From positions 113,501-177,500 of the forward strand of contig CACGWW010000001.1 in NCBI GenBank assembly GCA_902576905.1: 64,000 bases of DNA. Reading direction: 5' to 3'. Under the pieces are notes generated by a model. The model saw only the letters and a list, made by a program, of their open reading frames with translations, had not been told where the DNA came from and searched no databases. The translations under genes were made by a program, and so were the position numbers. Positions 27,400 to 37,376 of this stretch are shown here, piece by piece; within the stretch, counting starts at the first letter, position 1; every line of letters starts with the position of its first letter. The stretch is from an uncultured Alphaproteobacteria bacterium (GTDB taxonomy: Bacteria; Pseudomonadota; Alphaproteobacteria; Rhodobacterales; Rhodobacteraceae).

Positions 27400-28200
27400 C
27401 TAATTACCGACTTTAAATCTAGTCCCTTTTGCTGGAGGGTCCTCTGGAGGGCCAGCAAAACACTGAGCATACTTCATCCACTCAATTGCTGGCTCGCCAG
27501 TTATAGACAATTTTGTATCAGCAAAATTTCGTACCTGAGTCACCACTTGAGCAAATTCAACTGCTGTTCCTTCAATCTTTGAAGAACTCTCTTTATCATT
27601 CCACTGCCAGACTTCACCAGATGGTGCATTTAAAATCAGATAAGGTGTTGGCTCAGGGATTGCTAATTTCCTATTAACAAAAGTCCATCCGTAAGCAATA
27701 ACGCCCATATGCACTATATTTTTTATTCTATCCTTTTCTTCTCTGTCTTTACCTAGCGCATCGAAGACTTCCTGACCATGTGCCCAGGTTTCCATATGTC
27801 GTGCCGTTATCTTAGACCGAGCACTCATTTCAGGACCGGCCCACTTTACCCTTTTTTTAGGATCAGCATCCCTGTAGCCATCGAAAACATCCTCAACACT
27901 TTTCCACCAATCATCTATTAATCGTTGACCAGTTACTCCGTCCAACCATGGGACTTGAGCCTGAACAAGTGATTTTCCTTTAATTAGTTGATCATTAATT
28001 GGTTTGTAAAAGTTTTCATAATGATCTCCCCCTTTAAGTGTTTCCACCGCGCCGACATTGAATAAATATAAATGTCCAATTACATCTTCTATTGTCCAGT
28101 TTTTGAACAATGTCGTAGTCGACAAACAAGCCACACCCTCAGCATTCAGTAACTCATATAAGTCTTTACTCTCGTCAAAAAAATCTTTTGCCTGTTCCAC
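27400..28200 (-). CDS. TIGR03084-type DinB/mycothiol-isomerase-like metal-binding protein
   Basis: 266 residues with the DinB/MDMPI four-helix fold: NWTIEDVIGHLYLFN near residue 35 and RHMETWAHGQEVFDALG near 135 hold the histidines expected to bind metal. The C-terminal half resembles the SCP2-like part (PYLILNAPSGEVWQWN). Matches the TIGR03084 group, whose biochemical role is not known to me. It is the last gene of the Atu-like operon, one base after the nitronate monooxygenase-like gene. Confidence 0.75.
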   Translation of the reverse strand: MEQAKDFFDESKDLYELLNAEGVACLSTTTLFKNWTIEDVIGHLYLFNVGAVETLKGGDHYENFYKPINDQLIKGKSLVQAQVPWLDGVTGQRLIDDWWKSVEDVFDGYRDADPKKRVKWAGPEMSARSKITARHMETWAHGQEVFDALGKDREEKDRIKNIVHMGVIAYGWTFVNRKLAIPEPTPYLILNAPSGEVWQWNDKESSSKIEGTAVEFAQVVTQVRNFADTKLSITGEPAIEWMKYAQCFAGPPEDPPAKGTRFKVGN

Positions 28201-28201
28201 C

Positions 28202-29350
28202 TTATGCCTCCTCTAGCGCACCATTTAGTCTCTCATAAGCTTCGATAAAATCTGTCTTAAAGTCTTGTACTACTTCCCCAGCAGACTTCGTTTCATTCAT
28301 CAGACCAACTGCTTGGCCAACCCAATAGGTTGCAAGGTCAGCAGCTTGCTTATTTCCAGCTAATGATAGCTTATCAAGCTTTCGTAATGCAGGCTCAGCT
28401 ACTAAAGGTTGCACTGGCGATGGTAGAGGCTGAACTTGGTCACTATTTTCCCATGCATCAGTCCAGGGCGATCTTAATTGTCTAGAGTGCTTCCCAGTTC
28501 TACTTTTTGATCTTACGGTATCAGCAGAAGAAGCACTCAGCATTTTCTCTTTGACAATTGGATTCGTCTCGGCTTCCGTTGTTGTGAGCCAAACGGAGCC
28601 ACACCATGCGCCTGATGCTCCCATAGCCATAGCGGCAGCCATCTGACTTCCAGAAGCTATGCCTCCTGCTGCTAATATAGGGACATCCTTTATATCTTTT
28701 ATGGCATTATATACTTCAGGAATGAGCACCATTGATGACACTTCACCACAGTGCCCTCCGGCTTCTCCACCAGCTACTATTAAAATATCTACTCCCGCAT
28801 TAATTTGGTTAATTGCATGTTTTTTTGCTCCAACTAACGCACCAACTTTAACTCCTGCGTCTTTTGCCATATCAACCATTTGCTTTGGAGGCATACCAAG
28901 TGCATTTACAATCATTTTAATTGGATGGTTAAAGGCAACTGTTAATGACTCATGAGCGCCTTCTGGAGTCATGTTTTTTCCAAATCGTAAATGATTTTTT
29001 CGGTCCTCTTCTAATTCATTTGGATCTACGTCAATGCCATTATTTTCAAGTATGTTATGCGCGAAATCCTTATGGCTCTGAGGAACTTTTCCAAGCATTT
29101 CCTCATCGGATAGATTTTCTCCCTTTCCCACAAAATTATTTGGAACAATCAGATCAACTCCATAAGGCATTCCGTTAACTTGGGAGTCTATCCAATTTAA
29201 CTCAATCTCTAATTCGGGTCCCGAAAGGTTAGTGGCCCCAAATACCCCGAAACCTCCAGCTTTCGTAACTGCAGCAACTACATCTCTGCAATGCGAAAAA
29301 GCAAATAGTGGAAATTCTATACCTAGTTCCTCACACAATTTAGAATTCAT
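28202..29350 (-). CDS. Nitronate monooxygenase-like NAD(P)H-dependent flavin oxidoreductase
   Basis: FMN-dependent TIM-barrel protein of the 2-nitropropane dioxygenase/nitronate monooxygenase group, 382 residues. GGFGVFGATNLSGPELE near the N-terminus, VAGGEAGGHCGE in the centre and PILAAGGIASGSQMAAAMAMGA as the phosphate-binding segment. Family members also include enoyl-reductase-like enzymes, so nitronate need not be the substrate. Its start overlaps the carboxylase alpha-subunit stop by four bases, so it belongs to the Atu-like operon. Confidence 0.82.
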   Translation of the reverse strand: MNSKLCEELGIEFPLFAFSHCRDVVAAVTKAGGFGVFGATNLSGPELEIELNWIDSQVNGMPYGVDLIVPNNFVGKGENLSDEEMLGKVPQSHKDFAHNILENNGIDVDPNELEEDRKNHLRFGKNMTPEGAHESLTVAFNHPIKMIVNALGMPPKQMVDMAKDAGVKVGALVGAKKHAINQINAGVDILIVAGGEAGGHCGEVSSMVLIPEVYNAIKDIKDVPILAAGGIASGSQMAAAMAMGASGAWCGSVWLTTTEAETNPIVKEKMLSASSADTVRSKSRTGKHSRQLRSPWTDAWENSDQVQPLPSPVQPLVAEPALRKLDKLSLAGNKQAADLATYWVGQAVGLMNETKSAGEVVQDFKTDFIEAYERLNGALEEA

Positions 29351-31332
29351 TTTTCATCCTCCTTGTTAATATTTAGTAAATCCTCGTCTACGGAAACTTG
29401 ATTACCTATATTAGTATAAATATCCGAGACTTCTCCATCTATAGATGCTGTTATTTCATGCTGCATTTTCATTGCCTCTAAAATTAATATTACCTGATTC
29501 TTTTTCACCTTTTCTCCCACGGTCACAAATAGTTCACGAATTACGCCATGCATAGGAGCTCTTATTTTCCCGCCTTTATCTATATCCTCAATTTTTAAAT
29601 CTTCTTTTATAATTTCGGCTCTAAATGATTTTCCCTGGTAGCTAGCGAATAATTTATTTTCCTTATACTCAATAAAATCGAGTTTTATTTTTTCATCATT
29701 CAATTCTATGTAATCTCCGTTTAAGACTATTTGTATTTTTTCTCCTTCAAAATTAACTGTAATTGAATTAGGTTTTTTAAGCTCAATATGAACTGAGTAA
29801 ATATTATCATTAGCTTTGAAGGAAAGAGGGTAATATATTGTCTTTGAATTAGACCAACCATAAAGCTCATCTTCAAAACCAATAGCTTCACCGATAAGTG
29901 TTTCAGAGTACTTGGTCATCAAGAGAGCACCTAAAACTGCTACCTCATCGAACTCCATATGTTTATTACCTGAAGCACTAAAATCATTGGTCTCTAAAAA
30001 AGAAGTATTAACATCTTCATGTCTGAAGGCTTCACTCGAAAGAATAGCAATAAGAAAGTCTCGATTGTTTTTTACTCCATAGAGAGCTGTATTCTGCAAA
30101 GATTGCTTTAATGTATCGATAGCTTGCTCTCTGTTCTTTCCATTAGATATTACTTTAGCTAACATTGGATCATAAAAAGGGCTTATAACCTGACCTTCTA
30201 CAATTCCATCGTCATAGCGAGTGTCAGGTGATTTATGTTTTCTCCAAACCTCTATCTTTCCTGTGCTTGGTAAAAAGTTTTTCCAAGGATCTTCGGCATA
30301 CAGCCTAACTTCAAGAGAATGTCCACATAACTGAACTTGTTCCTGAGAAAGTGGTAGCTTCTGATTATCAGCAATATTCAGTTGTAACTCAACCAGATCA
30401 AGTCCAGTTACCATCTCAGTTACAGGATGCTCAACTTGAAGTCTCGTATTCATTTCAAGAAAATAAAAATTTTTGTCTTTATCTAGAAGAAACTCTATTG
30501 TTCCTGCTCCTGAATAGTTAATCACTTTTCCCGCAAGACATGCAACTTCTCCCATTTTTGTCCTCAACTGAGCATCAACAACAGGGGATGGGCTTTCCTC
30601 GATAATCTTCTGATGTCGTCTCTGCACTGAACAATCTCTCTCTCCAAGTGAAATTATATTTCCGAAGTTATCAGCCATAATTTGAATTTCGATGTGCCGA
30701 GGTTCAACTATAGATTTTTCCAAAATTATCTCAGATGACCCAAAAGCGCTCAAGGCTTCTGCTTTCGCAATTTCACAGCTTTTCTGCAGATCTGAAATAT
30801 TATTAACGAGCCGCATTCCTCTTCCTCCTCCTCCCGCCGCAGCTTTGATCATTAAGGGAAATCCAACACTCTCAGCCGCCAATTGAAGTTCCCTATCGTT
30901 CTTATTTGCCACCTCAGCTCCTGGGATACAAGGAACCCCAGCTTCTTTCATAATCGCTTTTGCTTTTGCTTTATTTCCCATTGCCTCTATAGCTTTTGAC
31001 GAAGGTCCTACAAAAGTAACTTTTGCTTTTTCACACGCTTCCGCAAAATCGCTATTTTCGGAAAGGAATCCGTAGCCTGGATGTATTGCATCGCATCCGG
31101 TACTCAAGGCGACTTCCATGATTTTTTCTATTGAAAGATAAGACTCTGCTATTGGACCCTTACCAATATTAACACTTTGATCCGCAAAATTTACGTGTGG
31201 TGATTGCTCATCAGCATCAGTATAGACAGCAACCGTTAAAAGCCCCATTTTTTTTGCTGTCCTCATTACTCGTAAAGCTATTTCACCCCGATTAGCTACA
31301 AGTAGTTTCCTTAATGAACGCAACTCACTCAA
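29347..31332 (-). CDS. Acyl-CoA carboxylase alpha subunit (biotin carboxylase + BCCP), AtuF/MCC-like
   Basis: 661 residues. Biotin carboxylase domain (about 1-450): KLLVANRGEIALRV, the GGGGRGMR ATP-grasp loop, FLEMNTRLQVEHPVTE. Linker domain, then BCCP domain at the C-terminus with biotinyl K622 in LEAMKMQHE. Together with the 538-residue beta subunit two genes upstream it forms a biotin-dependent carboxylase of the methylcrotonyl-/geranyl-CoA class. The AtuA-like neighbour and lack of an HMG-CoA lyase favour geranyl-CoA-carboxylase-type function, but this is inference from context. Confidence 0.9.
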   Translation of the reverse strand: MSELRSLRKLLVANRGEIALRVMRTAKKMGLLTVAVYTDADEQSPHVNFADQSVNIGKGPIAESYLSIEKIMEVALSTGCDAIHPGYGFLSENSDFAEACEKAKVTFVGPSSKAIEAMGNKAKAKAIMKEAGVPCIPGAEVANKNDRELQLAAESVGFPLMIKAAAGGGGRGMRLVNNISDLQKSCEIAKAEALSAFGSSEIILEKSIVEPRHIEIQIMADNFGNIISLGERDCSVQRRHQKIIEESPSPVVDAQLRTKMGEVACLAGKVINYSGAGTIEFLLDKDKNFYFLEMNTRLQVEHPVTEMVTGLDLVELQLNIADNQKLPLSQEQVQLCGHSLEVRLYAEDPWKNFLPSTGKIEVWRKHKSPDTRYDDGIVEGQVISPFYDPMLAKVISNGKNREQAIDTLKQSLQNTALYGVKNNRDFLIAILSSEAFRHEDVNTSFLETNDFSASGNKHMEFDEVAVLGALLMTKYSETLIGEAIGFEDELYGWSNSKTIYYPLSFKANDNIYSVHIELKKPNSITVNFEGEKIQIVLNGDYIELNDEKIKLDFIEYKENKLFASYQGKSFRAEIIKEDLKIEDIDKGGKIRAPMHGVIRELFVTVGEKVKKNQVILILEAMKMQHEITASIDGEVSDIYTNIGNQVSVDEDLLNINKEDEK

Positions 31333-31334
31333 AG

Positions 31335-32138
31335 CTAATCTCCATACCAGTAGGGTTTTCTCTTTTCTGCAAAGGCGGCTATGCCCTCCTTTGCTTCTTC
31401 ACCCAGCATACACTCTGCGAATTTACCAGAGGCAAATTCAGAAAGCTCCTCCAAGCTTGAGTCTCTTGAATAGCTCAGTATTTCTTTCGTAGCAGCGGTA
31501 GCCATTGGAGCACACTTTTTTGTTGCTTTATCAAAACTTATAAAAAAATCATCTAGTGCATCTTTATTTTCGACTAAATTATCCGCAAGGCCGAACTCTA
31601 CAGCCTCCCTTGCATTAAATTCCATACCAGTTAACATCAGCTTACTAGCTACTCTCAAGCCCAACCTTTTTATCAAAAACGGAGATATTTGAGCAGGAGT
31701 AAGTCCAATTGCTGTTTCTGAAAGTGAAAAACGCGCCTCTTTTGTTACGGCCACAATGTCTGCACAAGCAACCATTCCTAATCCTCCAGCAAACGCTGGT
31801 CCGTGTACCAGAGCAACAACTATTTTGGGAAGCTGTGATAGTATCTTAAACAACTTTCCCGCTTCTAAATTCATTGTTCGTACTTGATCAAAGTCAGGAG
31901 TTTGCAAAACAAAATTCTTTCTAAAGTCTTTAAGGTCTGCTCCTGCACAAAATGCGTCACCAGAACCTTCAATACTCACTCCCCTAATATTTTTATCTTC
32001 CTTTACCTTTTCAAGAACAGATAATAATTCAGTAGTCATTTTTTCCGATAACGCATTTTTTACATCTGGTCTATTTAATATTAGACGTACCCACCTATCG
32101 TGATCTTTAACCAGAATTGTCTCAAACTGAGTTTTCAC
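31335..32138 (-). CDS. Enoyl-CoA hydratase/isomerase family protein (AtuE-like)
   Basis: 267-residue crotonase-fold protein. Oxyanion-hole segment SGDAFCAGADLKDF (about 59-72), HGPAFAGGLGMVACADIV (about 114-131), and SLSETAIGLTPAQISP carrying the usual catalytic glutamate. Sitting between the two carboxylase subunits, it is the natural hydratase for the glutaconyl-CoA-type product (isohexenylglutaconyl- or methylglutaconyl-CoA). Gaps of two bases on each side indicate one operon. Confidence 0.88.
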   Translation of the reverse strand: MKTQFETILVKDHDRWVRLILNRPDVKNALSEKMTTELLSVLEKVKEDKNIRGVSIEGSGDAFCAGADLKDFRKNFVLQTPDFDQVRTMNLEAGKLFKILSQLPKIVVALVHGPAFAGGLGMVACADIVAVTKEARFSLSETAIGLTPAQISPFLIKRLGLRVASKLMLTGMEFNAREAVEFGLADNLVENKDALDDFFISFDKATKKCAPMATAATKEILSYSRDSSLEELSEFASGKFAECMLGEEAKEGIAAFAEKRKPYWYGD

Positions 32139-32140
32139 TT

Positions 32141-33757
32141 TTACATCCTCGCTATTCCAAAATTATTCGGCCTTAATTTTCTTATTTTTGATTCTAGGCA
32201 AGTAATTAGGCAGAAACCTAACACTTTTCTTGTATCTCTAGGATCAATCATTCCATGATCAATTAACCTACCTGAAGTTATAAAAGCGTCGGACTGGCTG
32301 TCAAAGTGCTCTTGGATCCCCTTGATTTGAGTACTAAAACTATCTTCATCAATTTCTTTGCCTTTCCGAGCGGCTGAATTTCTGAGCACATGCTCCATTG
32401 TTTTTGCGGCCTGCTGACCTCCCATCACGCCTGTTTGTGCATTGGGCCAAGTCAGGAGAAAGTCTGGGTTGTATGAATATCCGCACATACCGTAGTTTCC
32501 CGCGCCAAAGCTAGCACCGATATAAAGCGCTATTTTGGGAACATTAACATTCATAACGGCCTGGATCATTTTAGCACCATGCTTAATCATTCCAGCGTGC
32601 TCGTATTGAGTTCCAACCATATATCCAGTGGTATTATGTAAAAAAATTACTGGTCTGTTTACTTGATCGCATAATTGGAAAAAGTGAGCAGCTTTTGTTG
32701 CACCGTTTGGATCAATTGGACCATTATTACCTATTAGCGCACACGGTATTCCAAAAATATTTGCCTGAATACACACGGTTGAAACTCCGTAATCAGGTTT
32801 AAACTCAATAAAATCCGAATTATCAACGACCCTGCATACTAGCTCTCTTACATCATAGGGTTTTCTATAATCAGTAGGCACAATACCTATGATTTCGTCT
32901 GACGAATACTTTGGGGGCAAGAAGTTCCTTGCACTTACGCCAGTAAAATCTCTGTCCCAACCCAATGACTTGACCACCTCTCTTGCAATTTCTATGGCGT
33001 GCTTATCATCTTCTGCTAAGTACTCAACTAATCCGGTAATTTTTGAATGAACTTCTGCTCCTCCAAGATCTTTATCTGAGGACTCTTCCCCTGTAGCAGC
33101 CCTCAACAGGTTAGCTCCTGCTAGTGCCGCCATACCATTTTCTTTTACACCAATTACATAATCACTCATACCTGGCATGTATGCACCGCCTGCGGTTGAC
33201 AGGCCATGGAGCACCGTAATTATTGGGATACCCATTGCACTCATTTCCGCCAGACCTGCAAAAGCTCCTCCACCCAATGCCCATAATTCAACTTTATATT
33301 GCATCAGATTTGCACCCGCACTTTCTACCAAATGAACAAGAGGCAACTTATGTTTTTTTGCCATTTCCAAAAGTAACAGCCCTTTTTCTATAGTTTTAAT
33401 AGTAGTTGCTCCCGCATTTATTCCACTATCGTCTATGTAGATTAAACACTTGACTCCTGAAACGTATCCAATACCTCCAATTAGACTAGACCCAGGAATA
33501 CTAGTTTCGGGGTCTGGGTCATCTACACAATACCCTGCCATATTAAAAAGTTCTAAAAACGGAAGACCTGGATCTAACAACGCACCCAATCTTTCTCTAG
33601 GAGATAATTGGTTTCTTTTCTCAAATATATCCCTGCGTTTTTCAGAGGTCTGAGCTGCCCTTTCTAGAAGTAAATTCATTTTGTCTAAAAGAGCCTTATT
33701 TTCTTTTGTATTAGTTTCAAAAGAAGGAGAGGAAATATCAATTTTACTTACGAACAC
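32141..33757 (-). CDS. Acyl-CoA carboxylase beta subunit, AtuC/MCC-like carboxyltransferase
   Basis: 538 residues, two crotonase-like carboxyltransferase domains. Domain 1 has RERLGALLDPG, LVHLVESAGANL and STAGGAYMPGMSDYVIGV; domain 2 has NGPIDPNGATKAAHF, FLHNTTGYMVGTQYEHAG and IGASFGAGNYGMCG. AGGAYMPGMSDYV differs from the AGGAYVPAMSDE I remember for methylcrotonyl-CoA carboxylases and resembles geranyl-CoA carboxylases, from memory only. Pairs with the alpha subunit in the same operon. Confidence 0.88.
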   Translation of the reverse strand: MFVSKIDISSPSFETNTKENKALLDKMNLLLERAAQTSEKRRDIFEKRNQLSPRERLGALLDPGLPFLELFNMAGYCVDDPDPETSIPGSSLIGGIGYVSGVKCLIYIDDSGINAGATTIKTIEKGLLLLEMAKKHKLPLVHLVESAGANLMQYKVELWALGGGAFAGLAEMSAMGIPIITVLHGLSTAGGAYMPGMSDYVIGVKENGMAALAGANLLRAATGEESSDKDLGGAEVHSKITGLVEYLAEDDKHAIEIAREVVKSLGWDRDFTGVSARNFLPPKYSSDEIIGIVPTDYRKPYDVRELVCRVVDNSDFIEFKPDYGVSTVCIQANIFGIPCALIGNNGPIDPNGATKAAHFFQLCDQVNRPVIFLHNTTGYMVGTQYEHAGMIKHGAKMIQAVMNVNVPKIALYIGASFGAGNYGMCGYSYNPDFLLTWPNAQTGVMGGQQAAKTMEHVLRNSAARKGKEIDEDSFSTQIKGIQEHFDSQSDAFITSGRLIDHGMIDPRDTRKVLGFCLITCLESKIRKLRPNNFGIARM

Positions 33758-33804
33758 TTAACACCTATTTTAGTATGTTTTTAATTTATTCAATTCCTTC
33801 GAAT

Positions 33805-35460
33805 TTAAGTCAAAACATTTAGCAAGCCGTCCGAGAGTTGTTCACGGAGAGCGTATTTCTTAATTTTCCCTGATCCGGTGAGCGGCCATTCATCAATCTC
33901 AATCCAGACCGCTGGGGTTTTTTGTGGTGATATTTTCTTTCTAATAAAAGCCTTGAGATCTGTAGATGTAAGCTTCTGTCCTTTTTCAAACTTTAAAAAA
34001 CACCCAACTATTTCCCCAAACTTTTCATCAGGCAGCCCTACAATCGCCACCTCAGAAATATCATTATGCTCAAGCAAACTATTTTCAATCTCTTTGGGAT
34101 AAATGTTCTCTCCACCCCTTATGATCATCTCCTTAACTCTACCAGCTGTGCGAACATAGCCCTCTGCATCCATTGTTCCTAAGTCACCGGTGTGCAACCA
34201 TTGCTCATCGTCAATAGTTTCAGATGTTGCATCAGGATTTTGATGATATTCGAGCATAGTGTTATCACCTCGGTTACAAATTTCACCGACTTCATTTAGG
34301 CCCATCACTTTATTTGTCTGTGGATCACGTATTGAAACATCCAAGTTTGGCAAGGGTTGCCCCAATGAGTTAGTCAAGTTTTCAAGACTGTCATCCGCCC
34401 AAGCTAAAGTAATCACTGGGCTACTTTCAGTCTGACCGTATACGATCTGGAGCCAAACTCCAAATGTTTGATGAAGCTCTTTTACAAGGGTAGGCGGAAC
34501 ACTGGTACCTCCAGAGGTCATACCCTTTAGTTTAGATTCTTGATAATTACCCTTTTTCCACTCTTCCAATATTTCCACAAACATAGTTGGAACTGCAGTT
34601 AGAAAATTGATTTTTTCCTTCTCAACTACCTCACACCAGTTCCTGGCATCGAATCTCTCCATAATGTAATGTGTCGCTCTCATGGCTAAGCAACCTAGTG
34701 TAGCCATCCCTGCACCAGACGTATGAAACATTGGCATGCAATTTAACCAACGATCGCCCTTTTCCAAACCCATTCTAGTTTGAAAACTTTTTGCATTATT
34801 AAATAGACCCATATGGTGCAATTTTGCGCCCTTGGGAAATCCGGTTGTACCAGACGTAAATTGTATTTGAACAGGATCTCTAGGAGCGACCTCTGGGAGA
34901 GAATTAGTAAGTGACTCACCACCACTGTCATTTAAACCAAATAGTTCATCCCAATCTTGTATATCTACCATCCTCTTTACAGACGGCATTTTGTCTGTAA
35001 CTTTCTTGGCAATATCCCACATCGGATTACCACGAAAGCTCTTGGCTACATATAACTCTTCACTCTGCGATTTCTCAAGAACATACTTTAGTTCATCCTC
35101 TTGAAAAGATGGGTTAACCGTTACTAAAATTAATCCAGCGAGAGATGCTGCATATTCTATAATTACCCATTCAGGGTAATTTGGTGCCCAAACTGCAACT
35201 CGCGTTCCTTTTTTATGCCGCGAAGACATTCGCTTCGCCAACTCAAGACAATCTTTGTAAAGCTCCTCATATGTCCATGACCTTCCGATAGAGCCATCGT
35301 CTTGCACTTGAACCAATGCCATCATATTACCAGAATCGTTCGAGGCTTTTTTAAGTTCTTCTCCTATCGTAGTATTCAATATTTCCTCGGTTTTAATTGC
35401 AGGGAAATATGCTTCTCTTAACTCACGACGAAATTCTTTTGACCTCTTGTTTGAATCCAT
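33805..35460 (-). CDS. AMP-forming acyl-CoA synthetase (AtuH-like)
   Basis: ANL-superfamily ligase, 551 residues, that activates a carboxylic acid with ATP and CoA. P-loop-like QFTSGTTGFPKGAK (about 206-219), the YGQTESSPV motif, HTGDLGTMDAEGYVRTAGR, GGENIYPKEIE, and the C-terminal lysine in LTGSGKIKKYAL. By position it would feed the substrate acid into the downstream carboxylase pathway. Substrate is not deducible; the AtuH suggestion rests on neighbours. Confidence 0.9.
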   Translation of the reverse strand: MDSNKRSKEFRRELREAYFPAIKTEEILNTTIGEELKKASNDSGNMMALVQVQDDGSIGRSWTYEELYKDCLELAKRMSSRHKKGTRVAVWAPNYPEWVIIEYAASLAGLILVTVNPSFQEDELKYVLEKSQSEELYVAKSFRGNPMWDIAKKVTDKMPSVKRMVDIQDWDELFGLNDSGGESLTNSLPEVAPRDPVQIQFTSGTTGFPKGAKLHHMGLFNNAKSFQTRMGLEKGDRWLNCMPMFHTSGAGMATLGCLAMRATHYIMERFDARNWCEVVEKEKINFLTAVPTMFVEILEEWKKGNYQESKLKGMTSGGTSVPPTLVKELHQTFGVWLQIVYGQTESSPVITLAWADDSLENLTNSLGQPLPNLDVSIRDPQTNKVMGLNEVGEICNRGDNTMLEYHQNPDATSETIDDEQWLHTGDLGTMDAEGYVRTAGRVKEMIIRGGENIYPKEIENSLLEHNDISEVAIVGLPDEKFGEIVGCFLKFEKGQKLTSTDLKAFIRKKISPQKTPAVWIEIDEWPLTGSGKIKKYALREQLSDGLLNVLT

Positions 35461-35473
35461 TTTTTTCGACCCT

Positions 35474-37294
35474 CTATACTAGTAAATTCTTTGGAACACT
35501 AATTTTACAAGACAATAAAATCTGTGCATACCCTTTTCCTTGTGGATCATTTCTTAAACTAGTAGTACCTCCTCCACCAAGCACATCATGAAGCACATAA
35601 TTTACTCCCGAAATTCCAGGAAGATAGTGGCGATCAATCTTGTCATTTTCCAAAAAATGAGAAAAAATTTCTACTATTTTTTCTTCAGAGAAAGTATCCC
35701 AGATATGGGGTAGTAGATTTGGGTGTCTCGCTATAATACCAATATTTGCCTTGTTACCCTTATCTCCAGACCTACCCCAAGCAATCGCTTCTAATGGAAC
35801 TTCAATTAATTGATATCCTGAATCTAAAGTAGAAATATTAGGTTCGTTAACATTTACATCAGCCTTGTATGAAGGTGCGCCTGTCCTATGTGCGATTTCA
35901 ATCGGTTCGCTTGGTGCATCATCAAATTGCAAGGTAAATCCAACATTATCTTTTTTATATAAAAAGGAAAACAATGAAAGTATCGGAGATGGCTTAGGTC
36001 GTGCTCCAGCGAAACCACTCAGCCCTGGAGGTGATGACAAACCAAGACCGGTCGCGTCTTTTAAAAAAACCCCAACTCCTTTTGGGTTTTCGTGTTTAAC
36101 AGCAATTTTTGCAAACACCTCACTAGAATTCTGTGAATTCTTTCGTGGTCCAAATTGACTGCCTGACCCAATTATCTCAACGCTCTCTTCAATAAAAGGC
36201 TCTAAATTTTTTCTCTGCAATGAGTTTCTCGATCTTGATAGTGCTGCCTTTGCAAAAGCATTAGCCTTATCTGTTGCGTCTGATCCGTAGAAACCAAATA
36301 AGTGCCCTCCTCGAAATCCTGCTTCATAAGTAAGGCAAACCTTGTAATTTTCACTCGGTGGTTTTCCCTTTGCTCCACTTACAAGAACTCGATCCTTTTC
36401 TATTTCAGTAATTTCAACATGTGAAAAATCACAGTTAACGTCTGGAAGCAGATAATTTTTCGGATCACCTATTTCATACAACATCTGCTCAGCGACAGTG
36501 CCAAAGCTTACAACTCCACCAGTATCTTTTGCTTTTGAGATAACCGCTTTTCCATCTTTCTCTATTTCTGCTATTGGATAACCGATCTGATCAAAAGTTC
36601 CTTTAATAGATTTCCAATCAGTGAAATTGCCTCCCGTAATTTGAGTTCCACACTCAAGAAGGTGTCCAATAAGACTGCCCGCAGATAAAAGATCAAAATC
36701 TTCTGCGCCCCAATCAAAGTTATACATACATGCAGCTAACGTCACCGCACTATCCACACACCTTCCGGTTATCACTATGTCAGCGCCTTTATCTAATGCC
36801 CTGACAATAGGCTGAGCTCCAAAATATGCGTTTATGCTGCCAATTTTTTCCTTTTCTGGGAATTCATTGCCTGAGAACATTTCGATTGGGTTCGAACTTT
36901 TAATATTATCTATTTTTGGAAGTAGATTATCCCCTTCGATTACTGTTACTCTAAGAGATAATCCCTGCTCCTCAATTTTCTCTCTTAGAATTACAGCACA
37001 AGCCGATGGGTTCACCCCACCAGCATTTGAAATTATCTTCGTTTTGGTTTCGGATATCCTTTTTAAATTTGGAACCATAGCCTCTGAAATGAAATCAGTA
37101 GCATATCCTGCATTAGGGTCTTTTGCCTTTACACGCGCCATTATAGCCATAGTAATTTCGGCTAAATAATCATATACAATGAAATCAAGATCATCATGTC
37201 TAAGGAGTTGCTCAGTAGCTTGTGACGCATCCCCCCAATAACCGGATGCGCCCCCAATTTTCAATAAATCTTTTTTCAACGTTCCAGATCTCAT
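35474..37294 (-). CDS. AtuA-like (DUF1446) protein with C-terminal AtuA ferredoxin-fold domain
   Basis: 606 residues from ATG 37294, which gives the family start KIGGASGYWGDA; the frame is open further upstream but that part would run into the divergent gene. N-terminal DUF1446 domain (about 10-450) with FVDYLAEITMA-like residues, SNAGGVNPSA, VITGRCVDSAV and SGAKGKPPSENYKV. C-terminal AtuA-like domain with EAIAWGRSGDKGNKANIG. AtuA is essential for acyclic terpene growth in Pseudomonas but its reaction is unknown. First gene of the minus-strand operon. Confidence 0.88.
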   Translation of the reverse strand: MRSGTLKKDLLKIGGASGYWGDASQATEQLLRHDDLDFIVYDYLAEITMAIMARVKAKDPNAGYATDFISEAMVPNLKRISETKTKIISNAGGVNPSACAVILREKIEEQGLSLRVTVIEGDNLLPKIDNIKSSNPIEMFSGNEFPEKEKIGSINAYFGAQPIVRALDKGADIVITGRCVDSAVTLAACMYNFDWGAEDFDLLSAGSLIGHLLECGTQITGGNFTDWKSIKGTFDQIGYPIAEIEKDGKAVISKAKDTGGVVSFGTVAEQMLYEIGDPKNYLLPDVNCDFSHVEITEIEKDRVLVSGAKGKPPSENYKVCLTYEAGFRGGHLFGFYGSDATDKANAFAKAALSRSRNSLQRKNLEPFIEESVEIIGSGSQFGPRKNSQNSSEVFAKIAVKHENPKGVGVFLKDATGLGLSSPPGLSGFAGARPKPSPILSLFSFLYKKDNVGFTLQFDDAPSEPIEIAHRTGAPSYKADVNVNEPNISTLDSGYQLIEVPLEAIAWGRSGDKGNKANIGIIARHPNLLPHIWDTFSEEKIVEIFSHFLENDKIDRHYLPGISGVNYVLHDVLGGGGTTSLRNDPQGKGYAQILLSCKISVPKNLLV

Positions 37295-37376
37295 TTGTGT
37301 CTTTTTAAGTCTACATAAATATGTGATACTAATAAAAGTCCTTTTTTTGAATTTTGATAACAGATTAGGAAAATTT

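Noticed and set aside
29347..33757. Leucine catabolism (liu/MCC) operon
   Set aside because: No HMG-CoA lyase, and the AtuA-like neighbour plus AGGAYMPGMSDYV motif point away from methylcrotonyl-CoA carboxylase; kept as a lesser alternative.
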